A stretch of 37,875 bases of DNA from contig JACKLA010000005.1 of NCBI GenBank assembly GCA_024236155.1, forward strand, positions 132,501 to 170,375, given 5' to 3'. This document shows positions 31,887 to 37,875 of the stretch, in pieces. Made by a program: the position numbers and the translations under genes. Below the pieces are notes generated by a model. The model saw only the letters and a program-made list of their open reading frames with translations. It was not told the DNA's origin and did not search any database. The stretch is from Sphingomonadaceae bacterium. Its GTDB lineage: Bacteria; Pseudomonadota; Alphaproteobacteria; Sphingomonadales; Sphingomonadaceae. Numbering within the stretch: position 1 is the stretch's first letter; every line of letters begins with the position of its first letter.

Positions 31887-34082
31887 TTATGATGGGTTTC
31901 GCACCGCACTTTCCGCGCCTTCCGCACCGCACTTTGGCAAGTGCGGACTGGATTGGCCGTTAACTTCAACGGCCATTTTACCGGGCGTCGCAAAAGGTCG
32001 CTCGTCGCCATTCTTATCCGCGCGATGCGTGACCGCAAGCCAACCGTCCTTTTTCCAGTTTTTGTAGATCGCCTTAATCTGCGCCAAATCAGTTTCCCGC
32101 GACAAGCCAACAACTTCGGCAATCAAAATTCCTACCCAATCCTTTGCCTGTATGCTGTCGCGCCAATCCTCGACCTGCAACCGCTCTTGTACGCGGCTCA
32201 GGTGCTCTTCCGATACACCGCTGAGCAAATTCGGCTTTTCCCAACGTGTGGCCACACCGACCAAATCAGGCGGCTCAAATTCGTTTCCATTCGCCAGACT
32301 TTGGCTCGACAGGTGAACCCAAGTCGCTTCGTCGGGCGGCGCGCGATTGGCTTTTCCCACGTCGATTCGAACCAGCGAGCGCCTTAGCTGGGGATTTGCG
32401 ATGCCAAGATTTTCTGCCTCCGTTGCGCTCATGGGGTTCAGCGTAAGAACCACGCGCGCAGCGTCGCGCAGTGCCACGGCACCGCGCCCGTCCTCCGCTG
32501 TCGCTTCGCGCCCGCCTAGCTTGCGCGTATGGTGAACAAGGACCACGGCACAGCCGGTTTCCTGCGCCAACCGCTTCCATCGTTTGGCGATAGCGTCAAT
32601 GGCCTCATTCGAGCTTTCGTGAACGCCATGGCTCGACACGAACGGGTCAACAATCAGCACACCAATTTCGTTGGTAAGGATGGTCGCAGCGACGTGTTGG
32701 AAAACCGGTTCCAGCAATTCGAAACTGTCGCGGTTTTCAATCGCCGTGCGCAACGGCTGGCATAGGCCGCTGTCCAAGAACACGCGTCCGCCGCACATTT
32801 CGGGACTTATCGAATGGTACTCGCAAGCGGCTGCCAATTGCCGCTGCAATTCGTCGGTTCCGTCCTCCAGATTGAAGACCCAGACTCCCACTGGACCGCG
32901 AGGCAACGATTTGCCCAAGAGCGGCTTTCCACTGGCGAGGCTTAGCGCCACAGTGTGCAGAATTGTGCTCTTACCACTTCCCCCCGGTGCAATTACAGTG
33001 GTCACTTCGCCCCTGAGAAACCAATGCCCCATAAGCCATTGCCGCGTGGGCAATGTTGTGGGGTCGGGCCACGCATATGGGGTCGCTTGAATGGGCCGAG
33101 AGGTGCTTGATGTGGGCAGCGTCGTTCCAACGCGCGTTGCTCCATGCCCTTTCACCACGTCATTGGACACTGTGCAGGCATTGAGGATCGTGCGAGGCAA
33201 ATAATCGTCCCGCCCCCATTTATCGCGCACGAGGGCCGATTGAAGCATTAGCCGCCGGATGCGCTCGCAGTCCTTGCCGGTCCAAAAGGCCAAATGCGTC
33301 GCTAGAGCGGCGTCGGCGCTGGACCGATCATAAGCATCCCCCTTCTGCGATGGCCAACGGGTCGCCAAGGCATCGTCATTGCCTTCCCAAAGATCGCGAA
33401 AGGTCGCCGATTTGCCAAATGCCGCTTCCGCCGAACGATCGCCGGATTCGCTTGCGCTGCGGATTAGCTCATCGTCGCTCATAGGCGGTTCGGCTCCGTC
33501 TACCGGCTCGTCGGTCCATTGGTCTGGGCCAATCGTCCTTTGGGAATTTGGCCGGAATGTTTCCTCAACGAGCTTTGCGAGAGCGGCGCTATGGTCGGTC
33601 GCCGCGTCGCCGCTCGCTTGCGTCCCGGTAAGGGCGACAAAGCGGCGCTCGTGGTACAATTCCAATCCAAGCGCGGTGTCTTTGCAGGCATGTGGGGGGA
33701 TGTCGCCCGACCCGATGATATGCAGCCCTGTGCCCGATTGCGAGACTTCCACAGCGGCACCAGCGAAGCGCGTGCAGAGGTCCGTTGCAAGTTGCGACCA
33801 TGTGTTGTCCGGTTGCAATGCCCCATCAATATCGAGGAACCAAAACGGGTCGGTTGCGGTGAATACGAAGCCGATGCCCGACCCATGATCGGCGCGCACC
33901 GCGTCGCGGCAATTTTCGAATGTTCCCCATGTCGCCGGGGCCTGCGCATTGGCAATGTCCCCGGTTCGCCAGTCACAAGGTAGCTTGTCCATTTTCCCCG
34001 CCCGCGCGCTTGGCACAAGGCGATAGGTCACGAATTGCCGATATTGACCGAGCGGCTGGAGCGGAGCGGGTAATTCATCCAT
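31887..34082 (-). CDS. Prim-pol/helicase replication protein (NrS-1 polymerase-like)
   Basis: A 731-residue replication initiator-type protein. The N-terminal prim-pol part (about 10-180) shows the metal-binding FLDIDG (82-87) and the SQSGTGLHIIG strand (114-124). A helical domain follows (about 210-310, with WPSQKGDAYDRSSADAALA and FWTGKDCERIRRLMLQSALV), which resembles the one in phage NrS-1 polymerase. A RepA-type AAA+ helicase (about 335-600) has Walker A APGGSGKST (365-373) and VLIVDPFVSSHG. Similar proteins replicate phage satellites and small integrative elements. Its ATG overlaps the preceding small gene by eight bases. Confidence 0.85.
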   Translation of the reverse strand: MDELPAPLQPLGQYRQFVTYRLVPSARAGKMDKLPCDWRTGDIANAQAPATWGTFENCRDAVRADHGSGIGFVFTATDPFWFLDIDGALQPDNTWSQLATDLCTRFAGAAVEVSQSGTGLHIIGSGDIPPHACKDTALGLELYHERRFVALTGTQASGDAATDHSAALAKLVEETFRPNSQRTIGPDQWTDEPVDGAEPPMSDDELIRSASESGDRSAEAAFGKSATFRDLWEGNDDALATRWPSQKGDAYDRSSADAALATHLAFWTGKDCERIRRLMLQSALVRDKWGRDDYLPRTILNACTVSNDVVKGHGATRVGTTLPTSSTSRPIQATPYAWPDPTTLPTRQWLMGHWFLRGEVTTVIAPGGSGKSTILHTVALSLASGKPLLGKSLPRGPVGVWVFNLEDGTDELQRQLAAACEYHSISPEMCGGRVFLDSGLCQPLRTAIENRDSFELLEPVFQHVAATILTNEIGVLIVDPFVSSHGVHESSNEAIDAIAKRWKRLAQETGCAVVLVHHTRKLGGREATAEDGRGAVALRDAARVVLTLNPMSATEAENLGIANPQLRRSLVRIDVGKANRAPPDEATWVHLSSQSLANGNEFEPPDLVGVATRWEKPNLLSGVSEEHLSRVQERLQVEDWRDSIQAKDWVGILIAEVVGLSRETDLAQIKAIYKNWKKDGWLAVTHRADKNGDERPFATPGKMAVEVNGQSSPHLPKCGAEGAESAVRNPS

Positions 34083-34263
34083 GGTGGCCTCCCCCGAATG
34101 CGAGCGCCGCGATCATCGCGGCCATTTCCGGCCGGACGTGATGCGCTGCGATCAGCAATTGCGATTGCATGGTGCAGGGGCTAAGAGGATCACGGAACCA
34201 GCCGCCACAGCTATTCCGCGACGCCCGCGCCTCAACCGCGCGGGTTTCGCTTTTCTGGAGCAT
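34075..34263 (-). CDS. 62-residue hypothetical protein between excisionase and replication gene
   Basis: A small open frame whose ATG is three bases after the excisionase stop and whose stop overlaps the replication gene start. The product has a basic first half and an alanine/methionine-rich second half (HVRPEMAAMIAALAFGGG). The tight packing supports it; no family is recognised. Confidence 0.5.
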   Translation of the reverse strand: MLQKSETRAVEARASRNSCGGWFRDPLSPCTMQSQLLIAAHHVRPEMAAMIAALAFGGGHHG

Positions 34264-34266
34264 GGC

Positions 34267-34455
34267 TCATGCCTCCCCCGCGATAAGCGCGTGCAGACTC
34301 TCTGCCGGAATAATCGTGCGCCCGCCGATGCGCCGTGCGAGCAAACGCCCCGCTGCAATGTGAGAATAGATGGTGGTGCGCCCTAGGCTGGACGCCTTGC
34401 AGGCTTCCTTGATGCTGTAAGCGATCTTGGGAGGATCGTTGGTGTCGGTTTGCAT
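34267..34455 (-). CDS. AlpA/MerR-like excisionase DNA-binding protein
   Basis: A 62-residue protein consisting of a winged helix-turn-helix of the excisionase/AlpA type (IKEACKASSLGRTTIYSHIA, then RRIGGRTIIPAESL). Such proteins assist excision by the integrase or activate its gene. The ATG at 34455 has GGAGA seven bases upstream, and this lies in the 3' arm of a strong hairpin. It is followed by the 62-residue gene and the replication gene. Confidence 0.85.
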   Translation of the reverse strand: MQTDTNDPPKIAYSIKEACKASSLGRTTIYSHIAAGRLLARRIGGRTIIPAESLHALIAGEA

Positions 34456-34460
34456 GGGTT

Positions 34461-34487
34461 GTCTCCGTTCATGTGCGAACGGCAGAC
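34461..34487 (-). promoter_or_regulatory. Hairpin sequestering the excisionase ribosome binding site
   Basis: On the minus strand GTCT-G-CCGTTC, a 6-base loop (GCACAT) and GAACGG-AGAC form a 10-bp stem with one bulged G. The GGAGA ribosome binding site of the excisionase gene is inside the 3' arm. Alternatively it is a DNA operator. Confidence 0.55.
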
Positions 34488-34535
34488 CAGCTATCGGTGG
34501 ACCGGCGGCGCTTCACCGTAAATCGTTGTGTAGAA

Positions 34536-35087
34536 TTATGTTGACCGCTTTGCTTCTAGGGCATCCAGTGCGCGCATTTGCCGCGCCCACAGTTCGCCGG
34601 GATCGCGCCCCTCAATTGCGGCGACATGAAACGTAGTCCGCCAAGCGTGGAAACCAGCGTCCTTTTCACTTCTGTCTCCATCGTACGCCGCGCACCATTC
34701 CTGATAGCGCCTTGCATACGTCACGCCTTTTTCGATGGACTGCGCAGAGCAACCGCACTCGCTTGCTGCCTCAGCCAAGGCCGCATCCCATGAAAGGCCT
34801 CTTTCGAGCGCCCTCAATGCCCGATTGCCTCGCTTAAGCATCGTGGTTTTTGTGCGCATTTCACGCGCAAATTTGCCCTCTTCCAAATTGGTTAGGCGCA
34901 ATCGCACGTTTGAAGGCCGCTTACCCCTCGGGGCTAGGGCGTCTGCCAACCAATCTCGCATTATCGGATCAATCTCAACGGACGAGCGCAATAGGGCTGC
35001 TATTGCTTCCTCGCCGACTGCGGCTGGCACAGTGCCAGCCAAAGCAAGCGTCGCATTGTGGTGAAGCCTTTCGGCAGCATCGTCCAT
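34536..35087 (-). CDS. Hypothetical protein of the replication module
   Basis: A 183-residue soluble protein, helical and rich in A, E and R, with no family recognised. The middle (MLKRGNRALRALERGLSWDA) and a segment with CGCSAQSIEKGVTYARRYQ could contain a helix-turn-helix, but this is weak. The ATG at 35087 follows GGGGAGG. A 7-bp hairpin lies about 40 bases upstream. It is the first gene of the minus-strand run ending in the GSGR protein. Confidence 0.65.
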   Translation of the reverse strand: MDDAAERLHHNATLALAGTVPAAVGEEAIAALLRSSVEIDPIMRDWLADALAPRGKRPSNVRLRLTNLEEGKFAREMRTKTTMLKRGNRALRALERGLSWDAALAEAASECGCSAQSIEKGVTYARRYQEWCAAYDGDRSEKDAGFHAWRTTFHVAAIEGRDPGELWARQMRALDALEAKRST

Positions 35088-35125
35088 TGCCCGCCTCCCC
35101 AGCGGCTCCCCAGAGCAAAGCGGGG

Positions 35126-35146
35126 AAGCGCGTGGGATGCGCGCTT
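35126..35146. other. Hairpin upstream of the 183-residue gene
   Basis: AAGCGCG-TGGGATG-CGCGCTT is a perfect 7-bp inverted repeat 39-59 bases upstream of the start at 35087. No T-run follows on either strand. The rest of 35088-35350 holds no gene that I can support. Confidence 0.5.
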
Positions 35147-35350
35147 GTCGGCTGGCCGGCCTATCCCCGGAGGCAATTTAGCATAGCGCGTGGACAAGTG
35201 CAGCCAGCCGCAATAGTTATTCGGTTGCCGCGCCGACTTTGAACGGAAGGCGCGGCCCGCAAACGGCGGCGAACATAGGCCCTCGACTCACAGGTCGGGC
35301 GGCCTGCGGAATACAACACCTTTTAGGAAATACGCGGGAGGCGTGTTCCT

Positions 35351-35908
35351 ATGTTCGCGTCGTTCAACCGACCCGACTTGCGGGGCGGAGCGGTCGGACA
35401 TGGGGCCAACGTGACTACTGAATTTCCCTGCGCCGCGTGCGCCAAGCCAATCAAGTTCTCGGCAAGTAAATGCCCCCATTGTGATCACAAGGTCAGCCAG
35501 GCCGATATTGACGCCCGGCGCGGTGGGAGCGAATCCGACGGCGAGGCGCTTTTGGGTTGTATAGGCGTTCCGGCTCTGATTGCATTTGCGGCTTACATGA
35601 TATTTGCTGCCGGACCCAGCGAAAGGGGCGCCGCTGCGCGCCAATCCGTCGAAACTGAACGGCTGATATTTGTCGGCCAAGATCAGATAAAAGCGCGACT
35701 TCGCGACCCTTCGTCTGCCGAATTTTCCGGTGTCTACGTTTCTCGAAAGGCCGGTGCCCCTGCGATTTGTGGCACCGTCAATTCGCGCAATGGCTTTGCG
35801 GGCATGTCCGGCCCGACGCGGTTCATCGCAGGTGGAGCAACTGCTATAGATGGGGATGGAACTATGGACGCAGCGAATTTTCAGCAGGCTTGGGACTCAA
35901 TATGCTGA
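35351..35908 (+). CDS. Zinc-ribbon membrane protein
   Basis: A 185-residue protein with an N-terminal zinc ribbon (Cys27, Cys30, Cys41, Cys44), one membrane segment (about 67-88) and a C-terminal domain with QIKARLRDPSSAEFSGVYVS and ICGTVNSRNGFAGMSGPTRF, which I know from many unnamed proteobacterial proteins. The ATG at 35351 has GGGAGG upstream; a GTG at 35411 would also keep the ribbon. It is one of only two plus-strand genes in the right part of the island and overlaps the next gene by seven bases. Function unknown. Confidence 0.75.
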   Translation: MFASFNRPDLRGGAVGHGANVTTEFPCAACAKPIKFSASKCPHCDHKVSQADIDARRGGSESDGEALLGCIGVPALIAFAAYMIFAAGPSERGAAARQSVETERLIFVGQDQIKARLRDPSSAEFSGVYVSRKAGAPAICGTVNSRNGFAGMSGPTRFIAGGATAIDGDGTMDAANFQQAWDSIC

Positions 35909-36363
35909 TTAAGATGTTTAGCTGTAGGCCTTCTCACATACGCGAGTGGGCAGGGTTCGCCTTTGCAATGATGATGCCAGCCTATGCCGCCAATGCGCAG
36001 GACGAGGACCTACCCCACCGAATTGCAGCCGAACGAATATCACTGGGCGGCGATCATATTCAGGCGGGATCATGTGCAACACGCCTTCTAGCGCGGTCTG
36101 CCAAGGTAACGAATTACCCGGTTCGCGATGGCGTGGGCATCGACTGGACTCCTAAATCTGGCTTCCTAATGAGCGCGCCCGGCGATCCTGTTGTGTCTAT
36201 GGAATTCCGCGCAGACGATGACGGTCGTTTTGTAATCGTTCGGTATCGCCATCCATACTCAGACGACGCGGCGTTGGCGGTGGCTCGCAAGGCTGCGAAA
36301 GTGTGTTTTGCCGATGACTGGAACCGTTGGGCGGGAGTGCATGGGCGAAAAGTCGTCGAATAG
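35902..36363 (+). CDS. Small secreted hypothetical protein
   Basis: A 153-residue protein. The ATG at 35902 lies in the last codons of the zinc-ribbon gene. The N-terminus (IREWAGFAFAMMMPAYAANA) looks like a signal peptide with cleavage near residue 30, so the product should be exported. The remainder contains two cysteines (in GSCATR and KVCFAD) that could form a disulfide. No family is recognised. It appears to be co-expressed with the zinc-ribbon protein as cargo of the island. Confidence 0.65.
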   Translation: MLIKMFSCRPSHIREWAGFAFAMMMPAYAANAQDEDLPHRIAAERISLGGDHIQAGSCATRLLARSAKVTNYPVRDGVGIDWTPKSGFLMSAPGDPVVSMEFRADDDGRFVIVRYRHPYSDDAALAVARKAAKVCFADDWNRWAGVHGRKVVE

Positions 36364-36406
36364 AGCGGCGCAGTATTCCTGATTTGCCATTGGCAGGCCT
36401 TGAGGC

Positions 36407-37660
36407 TCACGCCTCGCTTGCCGCCGCTCTCCTGAGCGGTGTCACATTGGCGCCAACAGCAGGGATCGTCGCGCAATAGGTGGCCCAATCGTCCATGAGC
36501 CGCCGCCGCTTGTCGAACAGGTCGCCGCGCCGATAGGCCCGCTCCACCTTGTTTTCGATGGTGTGGGCCAGCGCCATTTCGGCAACCTCATGGGCATAGC
36601 CGGTGCATTCGGCTGCCCAATCGCGGAAACCCGAACGGAAGCCGTGCACGGTCGCCTCAACCTTCATGCGGCGCATGAGCATTCCCATGGCCATGCCGGA
36701 CAGCTTGCCGCCCTTCGCGCCGGGAAACAGATAATCACTGCCAAGCGGCTGGAGGCTTTCGAGTATGGCAACCGCGCGCGGGGACAGTGGCACGCGATGC
36801 TCTTTCGCGGCCTTCATGCGGTTGGCTGGGATCGTCCAGATTGCCTTTTGCAAATCGACCTCTGCCCAAGTCGCGCCGATCACTTCGCCAGAGCGGGCAG
36901 CGGTGAGAATCGTAAATTCCAACGCCAGCGCCGCCACGGCCTCCCGCTTGTGAAGCGCGCGGACGAATGCCGGGATTTTCTCATAGGCAATGGCCTTGTG
37001 ATGGCCGCGCGATAGCCGGGTGCGAGCGGGCAGGATTTGCGCAAGGTGCCCGCGCCAGCGCGCCGGGTTCTCTCCCTGCCGATAGCCGCGCGCCTTGGCG
37101 CTATCGAGCACGGTTTCAATCCGCCCGCGAATGCGGCTGGCAGTCTCGGCTTTCGCTTTCCAGATCGGCTCAAGGATTTTGAGCACATGCGCGGTTTCAA
37201 TCTCGGCAACCGGCAAATCCCCGATTACCGGATAGACATAGGTGTCGAGCGTATTGCGCCATTGCTGGCGATGCTTGGGGTTGCGCCAGCTTTCCTCATT
37301 GGCGGCGATATAGGCGGTTGCCACGTCCCCGAATGTGGTTCCGGCCACCTTCGCAGCCTGAGCCGCCGCAAGCGCCTGAGCGGCCTCCCTGTCCCGTTCC
37401 TCCAGCGGATCAATGCCCGCCTTCACCTTAAGGCGAAGCGCCGCCGCTTCGTCGCGCGCATCGGCAAGCGACATGCCGCCTTGCCCAGCCGCGCCTAATC
37501 CAACGTCCCGCGACTTGCCGTTGAGCATGAAGCGATAGACCCATGAGCGCGCGCCGGTCGGCTTCACCAGCAAATGAAGCCCGCCACCATCGGCATGGCG
37601 TCCCGGCTTGGCATTCTTCACCGCAAGAGGGGTTAGCGCGTTGTGCAGCTTCCTTGGCAT
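36407..37660 (-). CDS. P4-type tyrosine integrase (DUF4102 group, integrase 3)
   Basis: A 417-residue integrase with the N-terminal DUF4102-like arm-binding domain (LTPLAVKNAKPGRHADGGGL), a core-binding domain and a catalytic domain with Arg256 (AARSGEV), Lys286, His339 and Arg342 (HGFRSGFRDW), His366 (LAHTIE) and Tyr376 (ERAYRRGDLF). This class usually inserts at tRNA genes. The start at 37660 is the conserved methionine; the frame continues upstream without protein-like sequence. It is read inward, so its attachment site should lie to the right, where inverted GTTCCCATAA-type repeats are seen. Confidence 0.94.
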   Translation of the reverse strand: MPRKLHNALTPLAVKNAKPGRHADGGGLHLLVKPTGARSWVYRFMLNGKSRDVGLGAAGQGGMSLADARDEAAALRLKVKAGIDPLEERDREAAQALAAAQAAKVAGTTFGDVATAYIAANEESWRNPKHRQQWRNTLDTYVYPVIGDLPVAEIETAHVLKILEPIWKAKAETASRIRGRIETVLDSAKARGYRQGENPARWRGHLAQILPARTRLSRGHHKAIAYEKIPAFVRALHKREAVAALALEFTILTAARSGEVIGATWAEVDLQKAIWTIPANRMKAAKEHRVPLSPRAVAILESLQPLGSDYLFPGAKGGKLSGMAMGMLMRRMKVEATVHGFRSGFRDWAAECTGYAHEVAEMALAHTIENKVERAYRRGDLFDKRRRLMDDWATYCATIPAVGANVTPLRRAAASEA

Positions 37661-37875
37661 TTCGGCTCCCTGTGAGGGAATCGAACCTGCCAGCGCCCTG
37701 CCACATTGGCGGAAATAGCAGCCGTTCCCATAACCGTTCCCCAATAATAGCGCGGTTTTATGGGAACGCAACGGAACACATGCGGACGGTCCGATTGTCG
37801 CATTGGCCGAAAAACATACGTTTTATGAGGGTTATGAGGATAAATCCGAACACATCCGACAGATAGTAAGGCGGA
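37661..37875. other. Right-hand non-coding region with integrase-site-like repeats
   Basis: No gene. It has a 14-base tRNA T-arm-like match next to integrase 3 (minus strand GGTTCGATTCCCTC), GTTCCCATAA-type repeats in both orientations (37724-37746, and TTTTATGGGAACG near 37756-37768), and short direct repeats TTATGAGG and ATCCGA close to the end of the window. These may be arm sites for the integrase; the core site was not found. Confidence 0.5.
37724..37746 (+). repeat. Right copy of 23-bp island direct repeat
   Basis: GTTCCCATAACCGTTCCCC followed by AATA, 21 of 23 positions identical to 22994-23016 and in the same orientation. It lies 64 bases upstream of the integrase 3 start. Confidence 0.7.

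Larger units (their letters stand above)
22951..37875. mobile_element. Composite integrative island next to tRNA-Ser
   Basis: From the tRNA 3' end onward the gene content changes to three tyrosine recombinases, a toxin-antitoxin pair, an AlpA-like excisionase, a prim-pol/helicase, and cargo. Parts of it (about 26.4-32 kb) are visibly richer in A and T than the flanking chromosome. A 23-bp near-identical direct repeat is at 22994-23016 and 37724-37746. It may be one element with a satellite-like replication module at the right, or two elements in tandem. The right boundary is not certain and may lie past the end of the window; I found no copy of the tRNA 3' end on the right. Confidence 0.65.

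Noticed and set aside
37661..37735. Possible tRNA gene on the minus strand
   Set aside because: Only a T-arm-like stretch is present; its stem does not pair and no anticodon or acceptor stem could be built.
22951..37875. CRISPR array in the island
   Set aside because: No set of regularly spaced repeats was found; the repeats present are isolated pairs.

Overview
The window looks like a stretch of chromosome from a GC-rich alphaproteobacterium, most likely a sphingomonad close to Erythrobacteraceae. This rests on family-level recognition: an alphaproteobacterial HslV with a propeptide, COQ9, the DUF1134/EipA envelope protein, a CBP3-type cytochrome bc1 chaperone, a single-polypeptide RibD with the alphaproteobacterial cysteine spacing, and an interspersed GC-rich hairpin repeat typical of sphingomonads. 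No search was run, so the genus is an inference.

Positions 1-22,858 are ordinary core chromosome. In order they carry a retropepsin-like aspartic protease and an Atm1-type ABC exporter (+); an M16 zinc protease, a small ACT-like protein, hslU, hslV and bamE (all -); a bc1-complex chaperone and a DUF177/YceD protein (+); a three-gene operon of two tiny membrane proteins and an XRE regulator (-); ssb (-); feoB, feoA, COQ9 and an ankyrin-repeat protein (-); a SCO copper chaperone, a YcgN-like protein, a YgjP-like metallopeptidase, a small membrane protein, ribD and ribE (+); and a TraB/GumN protein, a GNAT acetyltransferase, an aromatic aminotransferase and EipA (-). Themes are proteostasis, iron and respiratory-chain assembly, and riboflavin synthesis.

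A tRNA-Ser(GCT) gene at 22,859-22,950 marks the switch to accessory DNA, which runs at least to the end of the window. The left part holds two overlapping tyrosine recombinases and a RelE/HigB-HigA-like toxin-antitoxin pair (+). The right part holds a P4-type integrase, a zinc-ribbon membrane protein and a secreted protein (+), an AlpA-like excisionase, and a prim-pol/helicase replication protein resembling the NrS-1 polymerase family, as in phage satellites or small integrative elements. A 23-bp sequence is repeated in the same orientation (21 of 23 identical) next to the tRNA and next to the right-hand integrase, 14.7 kb apart.

Between these parts, 26,476-30,663 (-) is the most interesting locus: a tightly packed five-gene operon with a Ycf46-like AAA+ ATPase, a DUF2997 protein, a protein with a DUF1257/Ycf35-like C-terminal half, a membrane-anchored helix-hairpin-helix protein and an NrdG-like radical-SAM protein. 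The ATPase and the membrane protein end in the same short tail, GGR(S/T)ID, after a flexible linker. I know of no established function for this combination. Its place in an integrative island beside a toxin-antitoxin pair makes a role in defence or stress response a reasonable but unproven idea.
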